From Kitasatospora herbaricolor (GTDB lineage: Bacteria > Actinomycetota > Actinomycetes > Streptomycetales > Streptomycetaceae), in assembly GCF_030813695.1 (NCBI RefSeq), contig NZ_JAUSVA010000002.1, positions 3,906,001 through 3,970,000 of the forward strand: DNA of 64,000 nucleotides, written 5' to 3'. A program made the position numbers and the translations under genes. Positions 54,586-63,372 of the stretch are shown in pieces. Each line of letters begins with the position of its first letter. The first letter of the stretch is position 1. The notes beneath the pieces were generated by a model, which ran no database searches, was not told where the DNA came from, and worked only from the letters and a program-made list of their open reading frames with translations.

Positions 54586-55725
54586 TCAGGAGGTGGGCAG
54601 GGTGCCCAGGGTGACGTCGGCGGTCCTGGACTGACCGTCCCTGAGATAGGTGACGGTGACCTTGCTGTCGGGGGTGAGCGAGGCCAGCACCGTGGTGAGG
54701 GAGTTCAGCGTGGTGATGTCGGTGTCGCCGAGCTTGGTGATCACGTCCCCGACCTGGAGCCCGGCCGAGTCGGCGGGCCCGCCGGAGATCACCGTGACGA
54801 TCACCGCGCCGGCCGGCTGGAAGTCCGCGTTGAAGAAGGTCCGGGCGGTGATGCCGAGAGCGGCCCGGCCGGAGTTGGTGACCTTGCCGTCCTTGATCAG
54901 CTGGTCGGTGATGCTGGTGATGGTGGACGCCGGGATGGCGAAGCCGATGCCGGGGGCGACCGCGCCGTTGCCCTCGGGCTCGGTGGCGGCGAGGGTGTTG
55001 ATGCCGATCACCTGGCTGGCGAGGTTGACCAGGGCCCCGCCGCTGTTGCCGGGGTTGATGGCGGCCGAGGTCTGCACCATGTTGCCGATGGTGGCCCCCG
55101 GGGAGCCCCCGGTCCCGGGCTCGGAGACGGTCCGGCCGGTCGCCGAGACGATGCCCTCGGTGACGCTGCTGGCCAGGCCGAGCGGGCTGCCCATCGCCAG
55201 GGTGATCTGGCCGAGCTCGACCTTCTTGCTGTCCGCGAAGACCGCCGGCTTCAGGCCGCTCGGCGGGCTGGTCAGCTTGATCACCGCGAGGTCGGAGTCG
55301 GGGTAGCTGGCGACCAGCGTGGCGTCCAGCGACTTGGTGCTGTTGGCCAGGGTCACGGTCATGGAGGTCGCCGTGCCCACCACGTGGGCGTTGGTGACGA
55401 TGTCGCCCTTGGCGTCGTAGACGATGCCCGAGCCCAGGCCGTTCGCGGTGGTGATCTGGACCACCGACGGCAGCACCTCGGAGATCACCCGCTGGTACTC
55501 GTCCTGGAGCTGGTTGCTCCCGGCGGCGGCCGGGGCGGAGCTGCTGGACGTGGCGCCGGGCGAGGAGCTGTTCGAGGTGGAGGAGCCGCTGCTGCAGCCC
55601 GCCAGGACCAGCGCCGCCAGCGCCGCGGCCGTGCCGACGGCGACCGGCCGGCGGTCGGGGGTGCGCGGTCCGGTCGGCCGGGGCCCTGCCGGGATCGGGC
55701 GGGTGGGTTCCTTCTTGGGGTGCAC
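54586..55725 (-). CDS. HtrA/DegP-like serine protease with PDZ domain, lipoprotein
   Basis: Extracytoplasmic quality-control protease. 379 residues. Lipobox VLAGC with Cys44, a Ser-rich linker, then a trypsin-like domain with the full triad His113 (TNAHVVG), Asp145 (DSDLAVI) and Ser228 (NPGNSGGAL), and one PDZ domain (about 285-375, PADSAGLQVGDVITKLGDTD). Unlike most streptomycete HtrA proteins it appears lipid-anchored rather than an N-in transmembrane protein, although ~25 charged and Pro-rich residues precede the hydrophobic stretch. GTG at 55725 follows GGAGG 8 bases upstream. Divergent from galE. Confidence 0.92.
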   Translation of the reverse strand: MHPKKEPTRPIPAGPRPTGPRTPDRRPVAVGTAAALAALVLAGCSSGSSTSNSSSPGATSSSSAPAAAGSNQLQDEYQRVISEVLPSVVQITTANGLGSGIVYDAKGDIVTNAHVVGTATSMTVTLANSTKSLDATLVASYPDSDLAVIKLTSPPSGLKPAVFADSKKVELGQITLAMGSPLGLASSVTEGIVSATGRTVSEPGTGGSPGATIGNMVQTSAAINPGNSGGALVNLASQVIGINTLAATEPEGNGAVAPGIGFAIPASTITSITDQLIKDGKVTNSGRAALGITARTFFNADFQPAGAVIVTVISGGPADSAGLQVGDVITKLGDTDITTLNSLTTVLASLTPDSKVTVTYLRDGQSRTADVTLGTLPTS

Positions 55726-55927
55726 CTGGCTGCCTCCGGTTCCGTACGCGCGCGGCCCGGCCCTGGGGAGAGCACTCCTCAGGTCGAGGACAGGGCCAGA
55801 TTTTTGTCAGCATTTCACCTCTTTGTCCGAATCGACGCGCCGACTCGCCCGGCGGGACCGCCCGGACGCCGGCACCGATGTCGATCACCCGGGGCACCCC
55901 GTCGAACGGACCGCCTAGGATTCAGCC

Positions 55928-56911
55928 ATGACTTGGTTGATCACCGGCGGGGCCGGATACATCGGCGGGCACGTCCTGCGTCAGCTCATCGACGCGGGCG
56001 AGCGGGTCGCCGTCCTCGACGACTTCAGCACCGGCGACCGCTCCCGGCTGCCCGAGGGCGTCGCCGTGGTCGAGGGCTCGACCCTGGACCGGGCCGTGCT
56101 GGACCGCGCCATCCGCGAGCACGCGGTCGAGGGCATCCTGCACTTCGCCGCGAAGAAGCAGGTCGGCGAGTCCGTCGAGCAGCCCTTCTTCTACTACCGG
56201 GAGAACGTCACCGGCCTGCAGACCGTCCTGGAGGCGGCGGCCGAGGGCGGCGTCAAGCGCTTCCTCTTCTCCTCCTCCGCCGCCGTCTACGGCATGCCGG
56301 ACGTCGACCTCGTCACCGAGGACACGCCCTGCGACCCGATGAGCCCGTACGGCGAGACCAAGCTGGCCGGCGAGTGGCTGGTGTCGGCGGTCGGCAAGGC
56401 CTACGGGATCTCGACCGTCTCGCTGCGCTACTTCAACGTGGCCGGCGCGGCCTCGCCGGAGCTCTCCGACGCGGGCGTCTTCAACCTGGTCCCGATGGTC
56501 TTCGAGCGGCTCACCGCCGGCCAGGCCCCGCGGATCTTCGGCGACGACTACCCCACCGCCGACGGCACCTGCGTCCGTGACTTCATCCACGTCTCCGACA
56601 TCGCCTCGGCGCACGTCGCGGCGGCCCGCCGGATGAGCGCGGACCCGGCCGGCGAAACCTCGCTGATCCTGAACATCGGCCGCGGCGAGGGCGTCTCCGT
56701 CAAGGAGATGCTCGACGTGATCGGCCGGGTCACCGGGTACGACGCCACCGGCGAGGTCACCCCGCGCCGCGCCGGCGACCCGGCCCGGGTGGTCGCCTCG
56801 GCCGAACTGATCCACAAGGAGCTCGGCTGGAGCGCCCGGTACGGCGTGGAGGAGATGGTGTCCTCCGCGTGGGACGGCTGGTGCAGCCGCCACCCCGGCG
56901 CCCGCAGGTAG
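55928..56911 (+). CDS. galE: UDP-glucose 4-epimerase
   Basis: Interconverts UDP-glucose and UDP-galactose. 327 residues, extended SDR: NAD motif GGAGYIGG (residues 7-14), LDDFSTGD, SSSAAVYG (catalytic Ser), active-site Tyr141 and Lys145 in SPYGETK, and RYFNVAGA. The IFGDDYPTADGTCVRDFIHV stretch is diagnostic of GalE. ATG at 55928 with AGGA upstream. Not linked to galT/galK here, suggesting supply of UDP-galactose for polysaccharide or glycoconjugate synthesis. Shares a terminator with the convergent kinase gene. Confidence 0.95.
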   Translation: MTWLITGGAGYIGGHVLRQLIDAGERVAVLDDFSTGDRSRLPEGVAVVEGSTLDRAVLDRAIREHAVEGILHFAAKKQVGESVEQPFFYYRENVTGLQTVLEAAAEGGVKRFLFSSSAAVYGMPDVDLVTEDTPCDPMSPYGETKLAGEWLVSAVGKAYGISTVSLRYFNVAGAASPELSDAGVFNLVPMVFERLTAGQAPRIFGDDYPTADGTCVRDFIHVSDIASAHVAAARRMSADPAGETSLILNIGRGEGVSVKEMLDVIGRVTGYDATGEVTPRRAGDPARVVASAELIHKELGWSARYGVEEMVSSAWDGWCSRHPGARR

Positions 56912-56922
56912 CCCACGGCCAC

Positions 56923-56964
56923 GCGCAGGGGGCGGGTACCCGGTCACGGGCCCGCCCCCTGCGC
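56923..56964. terminator. Bidirectional terminator of galE and the kinase gene
   Basis: A perfect 14-bp stem GCGCAGGGGGCGGG/CCCGCCCCCTGCGC with an inner CCCGG/CACGGG portion, between convergent genes. Confidence 0.8.
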
Positions 56965-56979
56965 CGTACCCGCCCGCGG

Positions 56980-59340
56980 TTACGGCACCGCGGTGCCGTA
57001 GTAGGCGTCCAGCGCGTAGACGCACCGGTCCTTGCTGCCGACGAAGACCCGGCCGCCGACCGCCACCGGGGAGCCGGTGAGCTCGCCCTTGGTGCCCAGC
57101 TCCCAGCGCAGCTGACCGGTCGACAGGTCGAGGGTGTGCAGCGAGTGGTCCCGGCTGCCGAGGTGCACCAGCCCGTCGGCGACCGCCGGGGAGCCGACGA
57201 TCTCGCCCCGGGCGGTGTAGCGCCAGCGCTCCTGGCCGGTGGCGGTGTCGAAGGCGTGCAGGCGGTCCCCGCTGCCGATCAGCACGGTGCCGTCGGCCAC
57301 GATCACCGGTTCGGCGCCCTGCCGGCTGCCCGTCCGCCCGCGCCAGCGGTCCCGCCCGGTGGTGGCGTCCAGGGCGTAGACGGTGCCGAGGTAGTCGGCC
57401 ACGTACACCGCCGTGGAGTCCATCGCGGGCGGGGTGAAGAGCACCACCGGGGCCTCGAAGCGCCAGCGCTCGGCGCCGGTGGCGGTGTCCAGCGCGTACA
57501 CCCGGGTGCCGGCCGTCACGTACAGCACCCCGGCCCGCTCGACCGGCCGGGACGGGACGTCCTCGCCGACCGGGAAGGACCAGCGCAGGCCGGCCCCGCG
57601 CGGGTCGACGCAGCGCAGCCGTCCGCCGCCGTAGTAGTACGCCGCGCCGCCCACCAGGGCCGGCCCGGACTGCGGGTTCTCGTAGTCCTGCTGGGCGTCG
57701 TCGGCGCGCCAGAGTTCGGCGCCGTTGGCGGCCGAGCGCAGCTGGACCCCGCCGCCCCGGATGCCGCAGCAGAGCACCCCGTCGGCGGCGTCCAGCGAGA
57801 AGACCCAGCCGTCGAGGGAGTTGCGCCAGCGCTCGGTGCCGTCGGCCACGTCCACCGTGTACAGGTGCGGGCCGTCGGCGGCGTGCACCCGACCGGAGTC
57901 CACCGCCATCGCCCAGGCGACGTCCCGGGTCTTGTACCGGCGCTCGCCGGTGCCGATGTCGAGGGCGTGCACCTCGAAGCTGGAGACGAACAGGGTGCCG
58001 TCGGCGACCACCGGCGTGCCCCAGACGTCGTTGGACATCCGGAACCGCCAGGGGCGCCAGCGGGTGGCCCTGGCCGGCGGCGGGACGGCCGCCCGGCGCA
58101 CCCAGTCCGTCTCGGCGGGGGCGGCCCCGTCCGCGCCCTGCTCGGCCCGGGGGCCCGGGCCTATCCGGACGGAGGCGCCGGGCAGCCGCACCTCGACGGC
58201 GCTCTCGCCGGCCGGGGCCCGGTGCCGGCGGGCGGCGATCTTCTCGGTGGCCGCCTCGGTGTCGGAGGCGGGGGCCGGCCGGGCGCCGTGCACCGGCCCG
58301 GTCCGGCCTGGCGGCGGCAGCGCGCGGCCGTGCTGGGCGGTGCGCGGGTCGGCGGGGCCGGGCGGCTGCGGTACCGGCTGCGGCCCGGGGGCCACCGGCT
58401 GCGGCGGCGCCGGCTGGGCCGGCACGGCGGGCGGCTGGGCGAGGGGCCGGCGGCTGCTGCGCTTGCGCTCGATCAGGTCCAGCGCGTTGGCGGGCAGCCA
58501 GTCCCCCGCCTCGCCGGAGGCGTCGTCCCGGGAGAACAGGTGCGGGGCCAGCTCGGCCTGGATCTGGGCGGGCGTCGGCCGGTGCTCCGGCGAGGGGCGC
58601 ATGCAGGCCCGGACGAGGTCCACCAGCTCGACCGGCAGGCCGGAGAGGTCGGGCTGCTCGCGGAGCAGCTGGAAGACCGTCTCGACGGGGTTGGCGCCCC
58701 GGTAGGGGGCGTGCCCGGTGGCGCAGAAGACCAGCAGCGAGCCGAGCGAGAAGATGTCACTGGCGCCCGTGACGCTGCGGCTGTCCCGGGCCTGCTCGGG
58801 CGACATGTAGGCGGGGGTGCCGACCGCGACGTTGGTCATGGTGAGCCGGGTGTGCGAGACGCCGGCGGCGATGCCGAAGTCGATCACCCGGGGGCCGTCC
58901 TCCACCACCAGCACGTTGGAGGGCTTGAGGTCGCGGTGGACCAGCCCGGCCGCGTGGATCGACTGCAGGGCCTCGGCGATGCCGGCGATCAGCCAGCGGA
59001 CCGCGCCGACCGGCAGCGGGCCGCACTCGCCGACCAGGTCCTCCAGGGAGGGGGCCGGGACGTACGCGGTGGCCAGCCAGGGCACCCGGGCGTCGGCGTC
59101 CGCGTCGACCACGGCGGCCGTGTAGAAGCCGCCGACCGTCTTGGCGGCCGCGATCTCGCGCGCGAAGCGGACCCGGAACAGCTCGTCCTCGGCCAGTTCC
59201 CCCCGCACGGTCTTGATGGCCACCCGCCGGCCGGATGCGGAGCGTGCCAGGTACACCAGGCCCATTCCGCCCGCGCCGAGCCGCGCCAGCACCTCGAAGG
59301 GCCCGATCCGCCTCGGATCGTGCGCCGTCAGCTGGTCCAC
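56980..59340 (-). CDS. Ser/Thr protein kinase with C-terminal PQQ-type beta-propeller
   Basis: 786 residues. Hanks-type kinase: G loop LGAGGMGLVYLA (21-32), Lys43 (VAIKTV), HRDLKPSN (135-142), DFG (154-156) and GTPAYMSPEQ. A Pro/Ala-rich linker (about 320-440) is followed by a propeller built from repeated units of the type LYALDTATGxERWR and VYALDAxTGRDRWRG (at least seven between about 480 and 786). No transmembrane helix is evident, so both halves look cytoplasmic, unlike PknB/PknD, whose sensors are external. GTG at 59340 is preferred (GGGAGG 9 bases upstream); an ATG at 59424 would add 28 residues. Substrates and ligand unknown. Confidence 0.93.
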   Translation of the reverse strand: MDQLTAHDPRRIGPFEVLARLGAGGMGLVYLARSASGRRVAIKTVRGELAEDELFRVRFAREIAAAKTVGGFYTAAVVDADADARVPWLATAYVPAPSLEDLVGECGPLPVGAVRWLIAGIAEALQSIHAAGLVHRDLKPSNVLVVEDGPRVIDFGIAAGVSHTRLTMTNVAVGTPAYMSPEQARDSRSVTGASDIFSLGSLLVFCATGHAPYRGANPVETVFQLLREQPDLSGLPVELVDLVRACMRPSPEHRPTPAQIQAELAPHLFSRDDASGEAGDWLPANALDLIERKRSSRRPLAQPPAVPAQPAPPQPVAPGPQPVPQPPGPADPRTAQHGRALPPPGRTGPVHGARPAPASDTEAATEKIAARRHRAPAGESAVEVRLPGASVRIGPGPRAEQGADGAAPAETDWVRRAAVPPPARATRWRPWRFRMSNDVWGTPVVADGTLFVSSFEVHALDIGTGERRYKTRDVAWAMAVDSGRVHAADGPHLYTVDVADGTERWRNSLDGWVFSLDAADGVLCCGIRGGGVQLRSAANGAELWRADDAQQDYENPQSGPALVGGAAYYYGGGRLRCVDPRGAGLRWSFPVGEDVPSRPVERAGVLYVTAGTRVYALDTATGAERWRFEAPVVLFTPPAMDSTAVYVADYLGTVYALDATTGRDRWRGRTGSRQGAEPVIVADGTVLIGSGDRLHAFDTATGQERWRYTARGEIVGSPAVADGLVHLGSRDHSLHTLDLSTGQLRWELGTKGELTGSPVAVGGRVFVGSKDRCVYALDAYYGTAVP

Positions 59341-59671
59341 TCCGCTGCCACCTCCCCGTCTCCCGGCACCCGCCGAGGGGTGCCGGTCCTGATTCTCCAA
59401 TGCCGCCCGGGTCAGATCCAACATCCCCCGCCCAGGGCGCCGGGCCCGCGTCCCGCGCGCCCCCCGGCGTCCACTGTGAAAGTTCTGGCTGGATTCTGAC
59501 GCCCCTTCCGGCACCCCCGGACCGCCCCGCCGGCCCCGTCAAGGTTACGGAGCGCCACCCGACCATCCCTCAGCGGACTCGTCGTCACGCTGCGAGGTCA
59601 TCAGCTCACGGGGGGGCTTCAAAACAGCACCTCGGGACCCCGGTGAATATCCGCGCGGGCCCGTTTCGCGG
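59341..59671. other. Divergent spacer between kinase gene and TetR gene
   Basis: Roughly 330 bp without a supported gene. It should contain the minus-strand promoter of the kinase gene; the plus-strand end becomes AT-richer toward the TetR promoter. No clear inverted repeat that would be a TetR operator was found. Confidence 0.5.
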
Positions 59672-59701
59672 TTGTATACCACCCCCCGGGCGGAGTAATA
59701 G
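59672..59701 (+). promoter_or_regulatory. Predicted promoter of the TetR gene
   Basis: TTGTAT (59672-59677) and TAATAG (59696-59701) with an 18-bp spacer, 47 bp before the ATG. Confidence 0.4.
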
Positions 59702-59748
59702 TCGCATCACCGAATCGCGCCAAGATCGTGCCACGGTAAGCTGACGGC

Positions 59749-60396
59749 ATGACAGGACAAGTTCGCACCGTCGACGGTCGCGTCGCCGGGCGACGCGGGC
59801 AGGAGACGCGGCAGAAGCTGCTCGACTGCCTCCGCGAGATGCTCAGCACGTCGCCGTATCGGGACGTCAAGGTCATCGACGTCGCCCGTATGGCGGGTAC
59901 CTCCCCCGCGACCTTCTACCAGTACTTCCCGGATGTCGAGGGCGCTGTCCTCGAGATCGCCGAGGAAATGGCCAAGGACAGCGACGGGCTCAAAGAGCTC
60001 GTCGCCGGAAAGTCCTGGGCAGGAAAATCCGGTGTCGCCACTTCGGAAGAACTGGTGGACGGATTCCTCGCCTTCTGGCGCAAGAACGACGCCATTCTCC
60101 GAGTGGTCACTCTCGGTGCTGCCGAAGGGGACAAGCGGTTCTTCAAGATCCGCATGACCGTCCTCAACTCGGTCGCCAAGCCGCTCACGGATGCCGTCAA
60201 GGACCTCCAGAGCAAGGGCCAGGCCGACAAGACGCTGGATCCGGCCGCCGTGTCCGGCGCGCTGATCTCGCTGCTCGCCTCCGCGGCGGAGCACGGGAAG
60301 GCCTTCACGGCCTGGGGCGTCAAGGTCAAGGACCTGAAGCCCAACCTCGCACCCCTGGTGTACCTGGGCGTCACCGGCAAGAAGCCGCCCAAGTAG
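59749..60396 (+). CDS. TetR family transcriptional regulator
   Basis: 215 residues. HTH domain RQKLLDCLREMLSTSPYRDV and KVIDVARMAGTSPATFYQYF, then a C-terminal domain rich in Lys and Ala (MAKDSDGLKELVAGKSWAGK ... ALISLLASAAEHGKAFTAWG). ATG at 59749. Codon use is somewhat less GC3-rich than neighbours at the 5' end. The C-terminal tail ends TGKKPPK. It lies beside a FabH-type gene (convergent), and regulators of this sort with acyl-CoA or lipid ligands are common, but no target can be assigned. Confidence 0.9.
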   Translation: MTGQVRTVDGRVAGRRGQETRQKLLDCLREMLSTSPYRDVKVIDVARMAGTSPATFYQYFPDVEGAVLEIAEEMAKDSDGLKELVAGKSWAGKSGVATSEELVDGFLAFWRKNDAILRVVTLGAAEGDKRFFKIRMTVLNSVAKPLTDAVKDLQSKGQADKTLDPAAVSGALISLLASAAEHGKAFTAWGVKVKDLKPNLAPLVYLGVTGKKPPK

Positions 60397-60517
60397 GTCC
60401 GTCCCTACTATCCAGCCATCCGCTCCGCGCACGTCCCCGGCCGCCTGTCCGGGGAACGACGGACGGCGGCCGTTGCCTCGGGGGAGGTTCGCCGACGTAC
60501 CGCAGTGCGCCAGACAT

Positions 60518-60556
60518 GCCGGTGGGCGGGACCCTCCCAGGGTCCCGCCCACCGGC
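60518..60556. terminator. Bidirectional terminator
   Basis: A perfect 18-bp stem (GCCGGTGGGCGGGACCCT and complement) with a CCC loop, between the convergent TetR and FabH-type genes. The strongest hairpin in the window. Confidence 0.85.
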
Positions 60557-60648
60557 ACGTCACGAGCCCTCCAGGGGCCCGCCCGCGGCCCCGCCGGCTC
60601 CCCGGGGCCCGGGGAGCGGCCGGGGCGCCCGGGGCGGCCCGAGGGGGC

Positions 60649-61593
60649 CTACGGGCAGCGCACGACCTGCCCGGCGTACGCCAGGCCGCCGCCGAAGCCG
60701 AACAGCAGCACCGGGTCGCCGGAGGCCAGCTCGCCGCGCTCCACCAGCTTCGAGAAGGCCAGCGGGATGGACGCCGCCGAGGTGTTGCCGGAGTCCACCA
60801 CGTCGCGGGCGATCACCGCGTCGGGTGCGCCGAGCTTGTTGGCGATGGCGTCGATGATCCGCAGGTTGGCCTGGTGCGGCACGAAGCCCTTCAGCTCGGA
60901 CGGGTCGATGCCGGCCTTCTCGCAGGCCTGCCGGGCCAGCGGGGCGATCTTCGTGGTGGCCCAGCGGAACACCGACTGGCCCTGCTGGCTGATGGTCGGG
61001 TCCCAGCCGGTGATGACGACCGCGTCGCCCTTCTCCGGCTCCGAACCCCAGACCACCGGGCCGATGCCCGGCGCGCCGCCCTCCTCCTGCGCCTCCACCA
61101 CGGCCGCGCCAGCGCCGTCCCCGAAGATCACGCAGGTGGTGCGGTCGGTCCAGTCGATGGTGTCGGACATCCGCTCGGCCCCGACCACCAGCGCCAGCCG
61201 GGCCGCGCCGGCCCGGATCGCGTGGTCGGCGGTCGCGAGCGCGTACGAGAACCCGGAGCAGACGGTGTTGATGTCGTACGCGGCCGGGGTGGGCACCCCG
61301 AGGCGGGCCGCGACGGCGGCGGCCGTGTTGGGGCTGCGCTCGACCGCGGTGCAGGTGGCGACGACCACCAGGTCGACGTCGGCGGCCGACCGGCCGCTGT
61401 TGGCCAGCGCCTTCTGGGCCGCCTCGGTGGCCAGGTCGACCAGGGACTCGTCCACCGCGATGTGCCGGGTGCGGATTCCCACGCGGCTGCGGATCCACTC
61501 GTCGTCGGTGTCCACCAGCGTCGACAGTTCGGCGTTGGTGAGGACCTTGGGAGGCTGGTAGTGCCCCAGGGCAACAATGCGGGATCCGCTCAT
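60649..61593 (-). CDS. fabH: Beta-ketoacyl-ACP synthase III (FabH-like)
   Basis: Condenses an acyl-CoA starter with malonyl-ACP. 314 residues, thiolase fold. Catalytic triad Cys112 (INTVCSGF), His240 (VPHQAN) and Asn270 (DSGNTSAAS). Other motifs: DEWIRSRVGIRTRHI (CoA site), FGDGAGAAV, GFGGGLAYAGQVVRCP tail. ATG at 61593. It stands alone, not in the fabD-fabH-acpP-fabF cluster, so it is a paralogue for an alternative starter unit or a secondary role. The gene symbol indicates family only. Confidence 0.88.
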   Translation of the reverse strand: MSGSRIVALGHYQPPKVLTNAELSTLVDTDDEWIRSRVGIRTRHIAVDESLVDLATEAAQKALANSGRSAADVDLVVVATCTAVERSPNTAAAVAARLGVPTPAAYDINTVCSGFSYALATADHAIRAGAARLALVVGAERMSDTIDWTDRTTCVIFGDGAGAAVVEAQEEGGAPGIGPVVWGSEPEKGDAVVITGWDPTISQQGQSVFRWATTKIAPLARQACEKAGIDPSELKGFVPHQANLRIIDAIANKLGAPDAVIARDVVDSGNTSAASIPLAFSKLVERGELASGDPVLLFGFGGGLAYAGQVVRCP

Positions 61594-61734
61594 ACAGCCA
61601 CTCAACCCCGTTACCGGCTGGTCATCCGGTCGCGACCGGCTACAGGATCCACCCCCGGATGCTGTAGGGGCCGGACAAGAGCCCTTGCGGCGCATGGTCC
61701 GGTAGGAGGGCCCCCCGGTACCGGTATCCGGTGG

Positions 61735-63258
61735 TCAGGCGGCCAGCGAGGCGGCGTCGCCCATCACGATGACCGGGTTGGCCGCCGGGTCCAGCAACTG
61801 CAGCAACCGGGCCATCTTGTCCTCCGGCACGGAGATGCAGCCGTGGGTGGGGCCGCCGTGGTCGACGTGGATCCAGATCCCGCCGCCCTTGGTGCTGCCG
61901 TCGGGACGCCGTCCGTCCAGCGGGGAGGCGCCCTGCACCCGGTTGTAGTTGATGGCGACCACGTAGTCGAAGGAGCCGGCGAGCGACTCGCCCGCGAAGC
62001 CCTTGCCGCCGACCACGAAGTTGGCGTCCTTGTCGTAAGGGAGCCTGCTGCCCGGGTCGGCGTTGCGGCCGCCCGCGTCGGTCAGCGTGAAGACGCCGAT
62101 CGGGCTGCGCAGGTCGCCCTCGTTGTGGTCGGTGGTCCAGCCCTTGTAGGCGTTGTGGCCGGCCCAGGCCTCGCCGGCCAGCCAGCGGCCCTCGGCGGTC
62201 CTGGTCCAGACGGTGACGGTGGTCTCGTTGCCGTCCTTGCCCTTCCCCGACGCCAGCACGACCTGGTTGGTGGTGGCGGGTATCCGGGCGGTGAAGGCGG
62301 GGCCGAGGCCCGGGATCGCGACCAGCGAACCGTCGGCGCGGGTCTCGCTGCGGTCGGCCGCCGGGGCCTCGGTGTGGGCCGCGGCCGCCTGGGCCGCCTG
62401 GGCGGCCTGCGGCGCCGCCGCGTCGGGCCCCTCCGGGCCGCCGCCGTCGGCGGAGGTGACCGCGGGGGCCGAGCCGCCGGGGCCGACGGTGTACCAGCCG
62501 GCGGCAGCGGCGGCGAGCAGCAGCGCCGTACCGGCCGTCAGGGCGCCGCCGTGGGACTTCTTCTTCGCCTTGCGCCGGCGCCCCTGGCTCCGCGGCTCGC
62601 CGGGGGCCGTCGGGGCGGGCACGGCGCTCGCGGCGACGGCGGGGCCGGACGCGCCGGCCGGCTCGTGGACGCCCCGGGACCCGTCCGGCTCGACCGGCTC
62701 GAACCAGCCGCCGGAGCCGTAGGAGTCGTCACCGCCGTCCTCGGCACCGCCGCGCAGGTACACCTCGTCGCCCGGCTCGTACGGCTCGGACGCCTCGTAC
62801 ACACCGGTGCCCCCGTACGTCCCGTAGTCCTGGTACGGCGCGGGGGCCTCGTACGGCGCGGGGGCCTCGTACGGCGCGGGGGCCTGGTAGGGCGCTGACG
62901 CCTCGTAGGACTGCTGGGCCGGGTACCCCGGGTACTGCTGCTGCCCGTACGCCTCGGCGGGGTACTGCTGCTGGTACGGCTGCTGGTACCCGCCGGCGTA
63001 GGGCTGCTGGTACGAGGACGGGTGGGCCTCGTGGGCCGGGTAGGCCTGCTGCTGGTACGGCTGCTGCTGGTGCGACTGCGGCTGGTAGGCCTGGTCGTAG
63101 GAGCCGTGGGCCTGCCCCTGGACCGGCTGCTGCGACCGGCCGTACGACGAGGCGTACGGCTCGTCGGGCTGGTACGGATCCGGCTCCCGGCGTGCCCCCG
63201 GAACCGCCGCCGTGGCGCCGGTGTGGGGTAGCGGATGAACGCGGTGGGATCCGGACAT
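61735..63258 (-). CDS. L,D-transpeptidase (YkuD) with Gln/Tyr/Pro-rich N-terminal region
   Basis: 507 residues. Residues 1-~150 are low complexity with YQQP, YQQQYP and APYEAP repeats. A basic stretch GRRRKAKKKSHGG then precedes one transmembrane helix (ALTAGTALLLAAAAAGWYTV, about 240-259). The external part ends in a YkuD domain with the catalytic motif HVDHGGPTHGCISVP (His...Gly-Cys). The long repetitive segment is therefore cytoplasmic. The domain would form 3-3 peptidoglycan cross-links or attach proteins; the WxxHN substrate region (GEAWAGHNAYKGWTTDHNEG, IGVFTLTDAG) resembles the L,D-transpeptidase/catalytic domain of the ErfK group. ATG at 63258. Confidence 0.88.
   Translation of the reverse strand: MSGSHRVHPLPHTGATAAVPGARREPDPYQPDEPYASSYGRSQQPVQGQAHGSYDQAYQPQSHQQQPYQQQAYPAHEAHPSSYQQPYAGGYQQPYQQQYPAEAYGQQQYPGYPAQQSYEASAPYQAPAPYEAPAPYEAPAPYQDYGTYGGTGVYEASEPYEPGDEVYLRGGAEDGGDDSYGSGGWFEPVEPDGSRGVHEPAGASGPAVAASAVPAPTAPGEPRSQGRRRKAKKKSHGGALTAGTALLLAAAAAGWYTVGPGGSAPAVTSADGGGPEGPDAAAPQAAQAAQAAAAHTEAPAADRSETRADGSLVAIPGLGPAFTARIPATTNQVVLASGKGKDGNETTVTVWTRTAEGRWLAGEAWAGHNAYKGWTTDHNEGDLRSPIGVFTLTDAGGRNADPGSRLPYDKDANFVVGGKGFAGESLAGSFDYVVAINYNRVQGASPLDGRRPDGSTKGGGIWIHVDHGGPTHGCISVPEDKMARLLQLLDPAANPVIVMGDAASLAA
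62834..62887. repeat. 18-bp tandem repeat, three copies, inside the L,D-transpeptidase gene
   Basis: TACGGCGCGGGGGCCTCG at 62834, 62852 and 62870 (third copy with small changes at its end). In frame it encodes tandem YEAPAP hexapeptides. Confidence 0.95.
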
Positions 63259-63320
63259 GCGGCGATCCTGCCAAATCCCGGGGCTGTTGGGAAACCCACG
63301 AGGCCGGTCGACACTGTCAC

Positions 63321-63360
63321 AAAATGCGGCCCCCGAACCCGCCAGGGGCTCGGGGGCCGC
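63321..63360 (-). terminator. Rho-independent terminator of mqnE
   Basis: GCGGCCCCCGA/TCGGGGGCCGC (11 bp, 63326-63360) with an inner CCC/GGG portion, followed on the minus strand by A-UUUU (63324-63321). It starts 12 bp after the mqnE stop. Confidence 0.85.
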
Positions 63361-63372
63361 CGAATGCGCTGG

